Assembly: GCA_016081115.2 (NCBI GenBank)
Contig: CM071935.1
Span: forward strand, 49,359,150-49,423,149
Direction: 5' to 3'
Length of the DNA: 64,000 bases
Origin: Rehmannia glutinosa
Lineage: Eukaryota; Streptophyta; Magnoliopsida; Lamiales; Orobanchaceae
This document shows, piece after piece, positions 47,403-57,289 of the stretch (its first letter is position 1; each line of letters starts with the position of its first letter). The notes under the pieces were generated by a model. The model worked only from the letters and a program-made list of their open reading frames with translations. It did not search any database and was not told the origin of the DNA. The translations under genes were made by a program, and so were the position numbers.

Positions 47403-48224
47403 AGATTGAAGACATTTATCATCTAGAAATAGATAAGATTCTTCTTTAATCTCTTTAATTCCTTCTTAATTCCTTCTTTGTTGTTTCTTGTATATCATTT
47501 GAGATGCATTCTCATTTGATTATGGGTATTTGTATTTTCATCATGAGCTAAACTTTATAATTCTAGAGGGATGATGTAATCTATGTTTGAACTTATGTTT
47601 TGATATTGTGGTTTGTCAATCTAGATTTCCCAATCTATTTGTGCTATTTGGATTTATTTCTTCTAAATTACTTGATCAATAATTTAGAGTGTTTGGTGTA
47701 TTTGATTTGACACTTGAGAGAGGTAATTGAATACATGGCCTTGAAATAGCATAACCTAGGATTTCATAGAATTGAGAGATTTGTGAATCATTTGAAGTCA
47801 TCAACCAAGATTCATAGTTTTTATTGAGATTTCAATTGGTGATTTTTATAGAGATATTGATTTCCCAATTGTGATCTAAAATCGTTTGTCACTCGAGAGA
47901 GAAAATGATTATTGTAGGAATCTAGACTTATAAATTGGTAATTTGTGATTGGTATACCATATTGATAATATAAGGGAAAACTAGATTCATCACACCTCTA
48001 GAATTCATTCTCCCATAGATTTAGATGTTTATATTTTGATTAGTTATATCTAGTTACTTTTATTTATAAATTGAGACATCCACCTATTATTGATCTGTCA
48101 AATATAGCATAGGTAATTTATATTTGGTACTTATACACGCATTCCCTGTGGATACGACAACCCTACTCATATCACTATATTAAAACTTGACACCGTAGAC
48201 TTGCGGTTAGAAAAATCTCTAACA
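47403..48224 (+). repeat. Partial (3') LTR copy inside element D
   Basis: Matches 51639-52460 of the 3' LTR over the same 822 bp, from AGATTGAAGACATTTATC to AATCTCTAACA. It is followed by a second primer site, as a 5' LTR would be, but lacks U3 and the TATA box. The gag joins it at AGATTGAAGAC. Confidence 0.88.
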
Positions 48225-48230
48225 AGTTTT

Positions 48231-48248
48231 TGACGCCGTTGCCGGGGA
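48231..48248 (+). other. Primer binding site, tRNA-Asp (element D, second)
   Basis: TGACGCCGTTGCCGGGGA, 17/18 match. This is the original start of the non-autonomous internal region. Confidence 0.88.
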
Positions 48249-48369
48249 ATGTGTTTTGTGTGATATCAAGGTTGATTGCCTAGTTGTAATTTGACTATTT
48301 TTTTGTTTCTTTCTTTTATTGTTTTAATTTTATGTAATTTTTTTAGGCACATCGTTGGATGGAATTATA

Positions 48370-49293
48370 ATGTATGCATATACGTGGCCAACCGATGATG
48401 GTACTGTGATTTTTGGAAGTCAAAGTGTGAACCATTTTGTTCCTTATTATCCACCTCAAGAAAATGTATGGACCCAAAATATGGCAAATCATGAAACCTT
48501 TCATCAGCCACAAGAACAATTATCTAGCTTGGAAGAAATACTTTATCAATTTCTAGATGATTGTGAGGCAAGAAGACGACAAGATGAGATAAAATGTCGG
48601 TCCGAGTTGGAAAAGAATCTTGCTGAGTTTATCGAAGAGTGTAAGATAAGAAATCGAGAAAGTGATGATAGATTACTACAAACCGAGGCAAGCATTCAAC
48701 AAATTGAGATTACATGTCAAACTATGTCAAAGTTACTCCAACAAATGATTGACCAACTTAATAATGAAGAGTCGTCATCATTCTTGGGACCTGGTGAAAT
48801 AGAAAATCATGAACATGAATTGCCCATTATGAAAAAGGTGGACGTCCTTCAAAATTAGGAGGAGACTTTTGAAGAGTGCAATCCGATCTTACAAGAGGAG
48901 GAGCCACATCAAATTAACTCAGGGAGTATCTCTATCTCTCACTCAATTGAAAATCCTCATATTGACAAAAATATGTGCACTCTAGATGTAAGCTTCAATA
49001 CAAATGTATCAAATTTTAAGAAGCATACACCTGAAGGAACAATGTTTGAAAATGGTGATCAATTAACATGTTCTACAGATTTCATGATATTTAATGTGAG
49101 TAAAGATAGAAATATCTTTACTATGATTGATAAACCATTTTTCATCATTAGGAACACATCTTTTGATTTCCAAAAGACCATCAACATTCGGATCCTTAAT
49201 CATCCACGTCTTATATACACTAAAGGATCGCTTATACTGTTGGAAAATACAAAGGCGTGGCATGATCGACACTTGTTTTTGGATCCCGGTTGA
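48370..49293 (+). pseudogene. ORF of unknown function in element D, one stop
   Basis: About 308 codons from ATG 48370 (MYAYTWPTDDGTVIFG) to TGA 49291, interrupted by a single TAG at 48856-48858. Visible: Pro/Gln-rich start (YYPPQENVWTQNMAN), Glu-rich helical region with heptad-like spacing (SSLEEILYQFLDDCEARR, LAEFIEECKIRN, QQIEITCQTMSKLLQQM), then ESSSFLGPGEIENHEHELP and a C-terminal part rich in Ile/Phe/Asn (NIFTMIDKPFFII). No zinc knuckle, protease, RT or membrane segment. Same gene as in element B. Role unknown; capsid-like or RNA-chaperone functions are possible. Confidence 0.62.
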
Positions 49294-49301
49294 GTAAAAC
49301 A

Positions 49302-49352
49302 AAAGTCTGGCTAAAGACTTTAAATTTAGCGCTTCTTGGGAGGCAACCCAAG
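49302..49352 (+). other. Paired hairpins after the ORF (element D)
   Basis: AAAGTCT (49302-49308), loop GGCTAA, AGACTTT (49315-49321). Then CTTGGG (49335-49340), loop AGGCAA, CCCAAG (49347-49352). Both stems are perfect. Homologues at 22331, 26802 and 32341. Confidence 0.75.
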
Positions 49353-51070
49353 CTCATTTTACTTGCTTTCATAGTTTGATTAGTTAGAATGTTTGTGTTT
49401 TATTAGAAGTAGTCATGTTGCATCTCACCCCTATCCCTCTTGCAAGCTCATTACGCAATTCTTGTGAAATTATGTGCAAAAGGTGCTTATTGTGATAATA
49501 TTTGGATGCATTGAAATTTTGGCATAATTTGATATTTAATTGCATATACATCATTTACCTTGATTTATGCCCACCATGTGTTTGATAAAATGCCTCAATG
49601 AGAAATTTAACACTTTTGCATACCCTTCTTGGTTGATTGCTTGGAGGAGTTCACATGTTGATCACAATTATATAACATTGATGTAGCTCCCATGGTCTTC
49701 ACATGATATTGTGGTACTTTACCCCATTGCTCGTTTCCACGTTTGGTTTTGTTTGACAGGTTGGTATTGTGCCTCCTAAATCATAGAAAGGCAAGGAAAA
49801 AGCCATCGACCCTATGGAGTGGTACCAATTGGCCCTGTTACTTCTCTTTCACCCCACGATTCTGACGAGGAGTTGCACATCTTCCATTGAGGACAATGGT
49901 TATATTAAATTTGGGGGAGTGGTAATACTTTTTTCAGTTTGTGATCCTACTTTCTTCGTGTTTTTTTGTGTCTTGTATATTTGCTTTGAGTTGAGTCGAG
50001 TCGAGTCATTTGTTGAACTATAGAACTGCATGACTAAGTGAATTTGTCGAATATGAGTTAAACGGTCAAAAGAGCATGTGTTTGAGCGGTGATCTATGTT
50101 TCGTTCCATTAATTCCATCTACATGCATAATTCAGTTGATTTATTTGAAAATGATTTATGAAGTTGAGTGTTTCTTATATGATCCCACCGGATTCTAGAA
50201 CTTGTCTGATCACTAGTCGAGGCGAAATCCTAGATGAAGTAACATTAAGGAAATGATTTAGGCCATCTTTGAACAAACTAGAGCCAAAAATGCCTACCTT
50301 TATATTATATATTTTTACTAGTGTCACCTTTGATCCTGTTAAACCCGTTCTTTGGCAACCAAATCTTATACCTTGAGCCTACATGTGAAAATCCTAATGA
50401 CCCATCACTCATACACACAAAATGTTGAAGGTTGAGGAGGGTATGATAAGTAGGGTATATGTTCACTTGCATGAAGTTGCCGAGAAAAAAAAAAGAAAAT
50501 ATGAACCCTCATGTGTAAAAAAAAATAAGTTTGGGGGTTTCAAAAAAAAAATCAGTGAATTTAGGCTCATAAAAGGAGAACAGTGGAGAATTCAACAAAA
50601 GTGAAGGTAGCTATTTTGTTTGGCAATTGGTGATTTGAAGTGATAATTGTGTGTTTGGGTGAGTTGAGCCACTTAATCCTATATTTTCCTACCTTACCCT
50701 AAGCCCACATTACAAGCCTTGAAAGTCCTATTGATCCTTGTGTTACATTAGCCTACATTAGTGGAGATTAGTGTGAATGACAAGCTTATGGAATTCGGTA
50801 AGCATTTCATCTGGATATTCAGAAAGTGGATCATTTTGATAACACTTGATTGCGTGAATCTATTTGAATAATGCAAACGGAATTGGCATGAACATTCAAC
50901 ACATTTGATCACAATGTCAAAACACATGCTTGATTGATAGTGAAATGAGTATGAGACAAATGATATTGGTTGTGAAGTTTTGCAGTTTGTTTGTATTGTT
51001 GTGTCTTGTATTTTTTATTTTAGAGTTGTAATTGCTTGAGGACAAGCAATATTCTAAGTTTGGGGGTATT
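49353..51070 (+). other. 3' internal region of element D (non-coding)
   Basis: Hairpin CCATTG-AGGA-CAATGG (49884-49899) followed by AAATTTGGGGGAG (49908-49920). Then about 1.1 kb without coding motifs. It ends with hairpin TTGCTTG-AGGA-CAAGCAA (51032-51049) and CTAAGTTTGGGGGTATT, which abuts the 3' LTR. Confidence 0.75.
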
Positions 51071-52460
51071 TGTTCACTTGGTTTTATACCATTGATTTGG
51101 GCTTCCTAGACTTGAGTTTTGTGTTGTTTTTGAGTATTTTGAGTCGTTTTTGTTATATCTCATAGGTTAGGCATTAATTTCTATTGTTTCGAGTCATTTG
51201 AGAGGCCAAGCCATGTTGAGGGCCAATTATATTGAGTCTAGAGTCATTTTAATGAGTCGTGTGTCAAAAGAAGCAAGGATGATCAAACAATGAAAGATTG
51301 ATTTGAAGAAACGTCCAAACGCGTCTGGAATTTCTAGCACTGGCAGGTTTTAGTATTTTGGTCATAATTTTCTCTACAAAATTGAAAGATTGATTTGAAG
51401 AAACGTCCAAACGCGTCTGGGTTTGTTTTTTTAACTATTTCTATTTGCATTTTTGAATGACTATTTGTTTTTGAGCAGGCTTTTTTAGCGTGACGACGAC
51501 AAAACAAGAAATGTCCGATTTTTGGATCTAAAAGGAGGGTACTATAAATAGATACATGGGAGGCTTGATCTAGGGCATGGAGGACACTTGGGGATGAAAA
51601 CCAACACCACCAAGACACAAAGAAAGAGTTGGGGGAGAAGATTGAAGACATTTATCATCTAGAAATAGATAAGATTCTTCTTTAATCTCTTTAATTCCTT
51701 CTTAATTCCTTTTTTGTTGTTTCTTGTATATCATTTGAGATGCATTCTCATTTGATTATTGGTATTTGTATTTTCATCATGAGCTAAACTTTATAATTCT
51801 AGAGGGATGATGTAATCTATGTTTGAACTTATGTTTTGATATTGTGGTTTGTCAATCTAGATTTCCCAATCTATTTGTGCTATTTGGATTTATTTCTTCT
51901 AAATTGCTTGATCAATAATTTAGAGTGTTTGGTGTATTTGATTTGACACTTGAGAGAGGTAATTGAATACATGGCCTTGAAATAGCATAACCTAGGATTT
52001 CATATAATTGAGAGATTTGTGAATCCTTTGAAGTCATCAACCAAGATTCATAATTTTTATTGAGATTTCAATTGGTGATTTTTATAGAGATATTGATTTC
52101 CCAATTGTGATCTAAAATAGTTTGGCACTCGAGAGAGAAAATGATTATTGTAGGAATCTAGACTTATAAATTGGTAATTTGTGATTGGTATACCATATTG
52201 ATAATATAAGGGAAAACTAGATTCATCACACCTCTAGAATTCATTCTCCCATAGATTTAGATGTTTATATTTTGATTAGTTATATCTAGTTACTTTTATT
52301 TATAAATTGGGACATCCACCTATTATTGATCTGTCAAATATAGCATAGGTAATTTATATTTGGTACTTATACACGCATTCCCTGTGGATACGACAACCCT
52401 ACTCATATCACTATATTAAAACTTGACACCGTAGATTTGCGGTTAGAAAAATCTCTAACA
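51071..52460 (+). repeat. 3' LTR of element D
   Basis: 1,390 bp, TGTTCACTTGGTTTTATACC ... AATCTCTAACA. TATA box CTATAAATAG at 51542-51551. The GC-rich palindrome block seen in element B is absent; a partial repeat of TTGATTTGAAGAAACGTCC (51299 and 51389) marks a rearrangement there. Confidence 0.9.
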
Positions 52461-52465
52461 AAATT

Positions 52466-53059
52466 CGATGGAGGGCTACGTGATTAAGTATGAACAATTT
52501 GAAGAGCTGAAGTAGTGAGACAGTTGCCTTACGAAGAGCTGAGTCCAAGGATTGAAGCCAGCTGTATGATCACGGCTTGCTCGGTCTGTTTTGTGCTTTT
52601 GTAACAAAGTCAAAGTTGCATTAGTAAATTATTCTTGGAGTAGGAGAATAGTAGAGTAGAGGAATTACCCCATCCTCGAACCACTATAAATATTTGTCTC
52701 ATTTACTTACATCAATTTACTTTTTGTAATTTATTTATTTATTTATATATTTACTATCCAACTGATAATAACAAGCTTAAAATAAGTATTGATAACCAAT
52801 CTTGAAAAGGGTGTCAAGACTTCCAGTATTAAAAACCAAGAAAACGGAATTTATAAAAGGCTAACTTCACTCAGCTAAGTTACTCTATCAACAGCTCTCC
52901 CAGAGTCTGTTGAGTGGTTAACTCTCCTGCGGAAGTTTGACTCAGCTGTCTCTCAAGAGACTTAGCCCTTCTGATAAACTCAAATTTGTTGTAAATCAAA
53001 AAAATTGGTTAGTCTATTCATCCATTTTCTATACTTAACTCACACCCTAGGGACCAACA
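52466..53059 (+). repeat. 3' LTR of the central Sirevirus, right part
   Basis: Resumes as CGATGGAGGGCTACGTG and ends CCTAGGGACCAACA, followed by TSD ACACC. Corresponds to 14519-15120 of the 5' LTR. Confidence 0.87.
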
Positions 53060-53064
53060 ACACC

Positions 53065-54212
53065 GCACCAATGACGCAAGATTATCCGCTAGCTATATAT
53101 TTTGGTTTATTCCAATATTATTGAATCAAATTTGAATATAAAAGAGAGTGATGAAACAACTTTGACTTCAGCTCATTATTCAACATCTTAAACATCAATC
53201 TATCGTCTTAACTTTGATTTTCAAGTTGATGCAGATAAATTAGAAGCTTTAAAGACCAAGTTTGGTCACTTCTCAACTACTCCACTTGTCTTTCACGCAT
53301 GTGATTTCTCAAAAGCTATGAATGCTATGGCAATTGAGGCTGGAGGATCCTGGTATGACATTCCATAGGATACATCAGACTATCAAGACGATACTCGAGC
53401 ATGTGCTATAAGAACAAATGACAATGACATTCGAAAATCTTCTTGAAATTGACGCCCTTCATTTAAATTGTGATTTTAAGTTATTTTTGTTGTTTCTTTT
53501 TTCTGAAGTTTAGCATTGTTTTTTCTTTGCTACCTGATCGGCTTGTGATTAGGACCATTTTTTTTCTTTTTATATATTTCCATTTATTTAAAAAAAATCA
53601 ACTTCAATTTAGTTTGATGATCTATATATTCCCCATATTATTTCATCTAGTATTTCAATGCATCATGTGAATATCATGATACATCTTTTATACGTGGCAG
53701 GCATTCACGTGATAAATTAAACATTAAACGAAATATTTAAATTATAGAAAATAAAAAGATATCATATATATATATATCTATGCTCCTATATATATGTGAA
53801 TGTATATGCTCCTCAAATTTGTTTGGCATGAATTGGTTTCGTTTTTGTTCCCATGAAGGTTATTAATCTTAAAATTGTAACCCTAGTATTTACATATTTT
53901 CAGATATATACAAGTCTAATCCATCAATTAATATAAATTAAATTATATCCACATAATAAACTAGCAGCGCATATTTGTTTGTCCTGTCATTCATCTTTAT
54001 TGGTTTGCGTTGATCAGTATATTAGTGATGAGCCAATTACTTGTACATTTTTAGCACATTCTACAATCTACCGAAAGTTTGGTGATCTTTGTTGAATGTT
54101 TATTTTGGTTCATTGGTTGTCTATATATAGCACGAGCTGAAAAATTACACAAGGCGAACTCAATCAGTGACTTAAAGATAGCTGTATATATATATTTTTT
54201 TGATAAAACAAA
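53065..54212. other. Non-coding flank, possibly old LINE-related DNA
   Basis: Right flank of the Sirevirus. A short open reading at about 53220-53370 (LNFDFQVDADKLEALKTKFG, HACDFSKAMNAMAIE) has no family I recognise and could be the end of the interrupted LINE ORF1 or an unrelated gene scrap. The remainder is AT-rich with (TA)n near 53767. Confidence 0.35.
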
Positions 54213-54215
54213 ATA

Positions 54216-54620
54216 CACTACAACATAAATGACATTAGTAACACAAATTTTGTAGCACTTTTTACATAAGGTACATAAGTAACACATGTTTGTAACACTT
54301 TTACATTACAATATTTATGTAACACTTTTGTAGCACTTTATTAATATGTAACACTTATATGTAACACTTTTATATAAGTAACACTTTTAAGTATCACTTT
54401 TTTTGTTATTTCTTTTGTAACGCAAATAGGTAACACTTTTATCAATATGTAACGCTTATATGTAACACTTTTATATAAGTAATACTTTTTAAGTATCACT
54501 TTGTTTTTGTTTTTTTCTTTTGTAACGCAAATAGGTATCACTTTATTTAAGAAGCACTCTTGGCAACACTATATTTTATTGATTGTAACACTTTTTAAAC
54601 TATATTTTAGTAACACAAAA
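54216..54620 (+). repeat. Left subterminal repeats of the CACTA element
   Basis: More than ten copies of GTAACACTTTT / GTAACGCAAAT variants. There is a ~115-bp tandem duplication (about 54310-54425 and 54430-54545, each ending in TTTTGTAACGCAAATAGGTA). Such repeats are transposase-binding sites in characterised CACTA elements. Confidence 0.75.
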
Positions 54621-54779
54621 TTATATAACTGTCATTAAATCATGTCAAAGATTTATTTAATTAATTGATGTCACCAAACCTAAAAATTGTAGATATCATG
54701 TACTCTGTTTTTTTTAACTGAATTTTTGTTTTTTTTTAACAAAGTATTTTAGTTTTGCTTTTGTTTTTTTATTTTTTAC

Positions 54780-55110
54780 GAAGGCAATTAATTCCGTCTT
54801 AATACCGACGACAAATGCGCATGTATATATTTTATTATTATTATTATTTATTTTTTAAATTTTAGTAACGGAGATCAATTTCATCGTTAACTTTTTTTTT
54901 TTTTATTTTTACTTTTTTAAAAAAAAAATACCAATGAAAATTAATATTGTCGGTAATTACTTAGGAATTTTTTCCGTCGGTAAATTATTTTTTCGTTATT
55001 TTCTTTATTATTTATTTTTTTACTGTTAGAACTTTTTTATCTATCGGTAAATTAATTTTATATTTTTATATATTTTTTATTTTTACCGATTGAATATTTA
55101 TCAGTCGATA
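54780..55110 (+). repeat. Degenerate CCGTCGGTAA-like repeats in the CACTA interior
   Basis: T-rich stretch with recurring (T)ACCGACGA, GTCGGTAATT, CCGTCGGTAAATT, ATCGGTAAATT and GTCGATAAATT units. It resembles subterminal repeats of another DNA-transposon family, so it may be a remnant of a nested element. Confidence 0.45.
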
Positions 55111-55292
55111 AATTTATTTTATATATTTTTGATATTTTTAATTTCTTGTGTCCTTTAATATATAATATAATATGATTTTCAAACTATATACTATACAATA
55201 TAAAATTTGATATATACAGTATATAATATAATTTAATACATATATTATAAAATATAATCTTTATTATATAAAATATATTATATATACATATA

Positions 55293-55324
<32 letters not shown>

Positions 55325-55361
55325 ATATAAAACAAAACAAAAATTGTAATAAGAATCAACT

Positions 55362-55418
55362 TAGATTAGTGGCAAATTGTCACTTCCATACATAACAGGT
55401 CGTGGGTTCGAATCTACT
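55362..55418 (+). repeat. tRNA-derived (SINE-like) fragment
   Basis: TTAGATTAGTGGCAAATTG resembles a tRNA A box (TRGYNNARNNGG). GGGTTCGAATCT 45 bases later is a good B box. There is no cloverleaf or intact tRNA ends, so this is a relic of a tRNA-derived SINE or pseudogene, not a tRNA gene. Confidence 0.4.
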
Positions 55419-55958
55419 TGGTGGCAAAAAATAGTATTTCTACGAAGTGCTACAAAAGAAGTGATACATAAGATTCATATGTAACACTTTAGAATTATTT
55501 TTTTTGAAGTGTTACAAATATAAAAAGTGTTACAAAAAAGTGTTACATAAGATTCATATGTATCACTTTAGAAATATTGCTTCAAAGTGTTACCAATAGA
55601 AAACTTAATGTAACACTTAGAAAAAGTGTTACTAAAAGCTAATAAAAGTGATACCTTAGACTATAAGTAGCACAGGCGAGTGCAGCGCCATAAAAGTGTA
55701 AGTCCAAGTGGCTACGATAATCTAGAGGGGGGGTGAATAGATTATCTCCATCTTTTCAAATATCGCCCTCTTTTTCAAACCAAATGCTCAAACACAATAA
55801 TAAAGGTGCGGAATGTAAACAACACACGTCGATTTAAAGAGGTTCAACCCACCTAGGGCCTAATCCTCTACCACCCCAGTATATCCGGGATGGATTTCTA
55901 AAAGAAAAAGAATTTTATTAATTACCAAAATTAATACAAACTCAACTTACAACACCTT

Positions 55959-56176
55959 GAAGAGCACCACACTCTTCTTCAACAACACCTTTGGAGATTA
56001 CCACAATCTCCCTTTGAAGATCACCACAATCTTCCTTCAACGGCACCTTGTGAAGATTACCACAATCTTCAACCTTGAAGAATACCAAATTCTTCAACAC
56101 CTCAATAAGAAGATCACCACAATCTTCTTGCACCTATCACCTAGATCATCCAAGTGTGTTCTTACCACAAGAACAC
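55959..56176 (+). repeat. Array of seven hairpins with constant ACCAC-type loop
   Basis: Seven perfect stems of 6-8 bp at 55959-55977, 55993-56011, 56016-56034, 56052-56070, 56077-56095, 56107-56129 and 56156-56176. The loop is ACCAC, CACCACA or ACCAA throughout. Stem sequences differ (GAAGAG, GGAGATT, GAAGAT, GAAGATT, GAAGAAT, AAGAAGAT, GTGTTCTT) and each has its exact complement. Function unknown. Confidence 0.8.
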
Positions 56177-56624
56177 TCACAAGGATATCTTGTGTTGAAT
56201 GATAACCAAAAATCAAGATTACAACTCAATAATGAATATTACAATTTGAGTGCAAAGTGTAATCAAGAATAGCTTAGACCTCAAGAATGTGAAAGTGATA
56301 AGCTAGGCAAAATTTACAACAAGAATAATAACAATGAAGAACAAATATTTGCTTGAAGTGTATCTTGTTGTGTTGTATCTCAATGGTTGTTATTGTTGCT
56401 CCAAAACTTCCTCTATTTATAGGAGATGATTGATCAAGCATAGGCTCCTCTTGGGGATTGAAAATCTACAGAAAAATACAATTAAAATCAAGAATATAGC
56501 TGTTAGAAATCAATCCCACATTTTAAGGAAATATGTCTCACATCAAACGGTCATATTTTTTTGTCAAAAAGCACGATGACGGTCGCATAAATAGAAGTTA
56601 AAAACAAAACACAGGAAATTTACA

Positions 56625-56880
56625 CAGGGTGACCGGTCGACGTGTACCTCGACCGGTCGTCCCTAACATCAACCGGTCGTCCCAGACACAAAATCCAAAC
56701 AGAAGTTCTCAGATCATTTTTAAACGCGTCCAGTGCGGTCGCCAGGGTGCGACGGCGACGCCATCGGTCGACCGGTCGACCTGGCATTTTAACTATCTGT
56801 CTCATTTTTTTGTTTCCAAATTCATCTTCAGGTACGGGTTGCTTTATACGGCGACCGATCGACCTCGAGACAAAATGTTG
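56625..56880 (+). repeat. GC-rich ACCGGTCGAC palindrome cluster
   Basis: Repeated ACCGGTCG(A/T) units (about 56630, 56660, 56683, 56766-56781, 56851). GGTCGACCGGTCGACC at 56766-56781 is a perfect 16-bp palindrome. Much richer in CpG than the surrounding CACTA interior. Confidence 0.65.
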
Positions 56881-57150
56881 TCCAATTTTTGTCGAAAATA
56901 AAACCCAAGAAATACTCCGAAAATATAGTAAAAACATTTTGAACCAATCGGGAGTATTTAGACAATATTTAGGAACCTAGTTTTGAAGTAAAAACTTATA
57001 AACATAAAATCATTAAAAGTGTTGTCCAATTTTATCTAAAGTAAAACTTGAAGAAATACTCCGGAAAATATTAAAACCATTTTAAATCATTTAGGAGTAT
57101 TTGGACAACAATTAAAAACATTGTTTTGGTGTAAAAATAAAATCATCAAA
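56872..57150 (+). repeat. Direct repeat (two ~140-bp units) in the CACTA element
   Basis: TGTTGTCCAATTTT...AGAAATACTCCG...GGAGTATTT(A/G)GACAA occurs at about 56876 and again at 57021, at roughly 80% identity by eye. Confidence 0.65.
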
Positions 57151-57289
57151 ATTAAGATAAAAACATGTATCAAACAAAAAGTGCTACCTATTGTCTATAG
57201 TAACATTTTATGGCGATAAGGTAACATTTTTTGAGTGTTACCTAATGCCATTTATGTTGTAGTGATATAATTTATTATGGGAGTACAAG

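Larger units (their letters stand above)
45907..52460 (+). mobile_element. Gypsy-type element D (Athila/Tat-like chimera), TSD AAATC/AAATT
   Basis: Inserted in the 3' LTR of the Sirevirus; flanks AAATC (45902-45906) and AAATT (52461-52465). Order: shortened 5' LTR, primer site, Athila gag, partial LTR, second primer site, unknown ORF, paired hairpins, internal hairpin-PPT, terminal hairpin-PPT, full 3' LTR. The two-primer-site layout shows a recombinant of an autonomous gag-bearing element and a non-autonomous relative of element B. Confidence 0.88.
13643..53064 (+). mobile_element. Sirevirus (Ty1/copia) host element of the central nest, TSD ACACC
   Basis: ACACC at 13643-13647 and again at 53060-53064 brackets an element with 5' LTR, tRNA-Met primer site, gag, protease, integrase, RNase H, an extra 3' ORF, polypurine tract and 3' LTR. 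The internal parts are collinear with Sirevirus order. The 39.4-kb length is due to later insertions: a MITE (16601-17158), a CACTA-like segment holding gypsy elements (19292 to about 37015), a solo LTR (41897-44459) and gypsy element D (45907-52460). Most of the RT domain is missing. All genes carry lesions. Confidence 0.88.
54216..57264 (+). mobile_element. CACTA element, non-autonomous, TSD ATA
   Basis: 3,049 bp. Left terminus CACTACAACATAAATG; right terminus is its exact complement over 16 bp, and similarity continues through ACATTAG(G)TAACAC. Three-base duplication ATA at 54213-54215 and 57265-57267, as expected for CACTA transposases. Subterminal regions hold many GTAACACTTTT-type repeats (54245-54620 and, inverted, 55470-55660 and 57190-57245). 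No transposase is readable, so movement would have needed an autonomous partner. Confidence 0.9.

Noticed and set aside
54240..54620. CRISPR-like spaced repeats (GTAACACTTTT)
   Set aside because: Irregular spacing, both strands, inside a plant CACTA element next to its terminus; these are subterminal repeats.
55362..55418. Possible tRNA gene
   Set aside because: A- and B-box words only; no cloverleaf, wrong box spacing, no terminator. Kept as a SINE-like relic.
55959..56176. Coding interpretation of the hairpin array (ITTIF repeats on plus, DCGDL repeats on minus strand)
   Set aside because: Frames are short and broken, and conservation follows pairing rather than codons.
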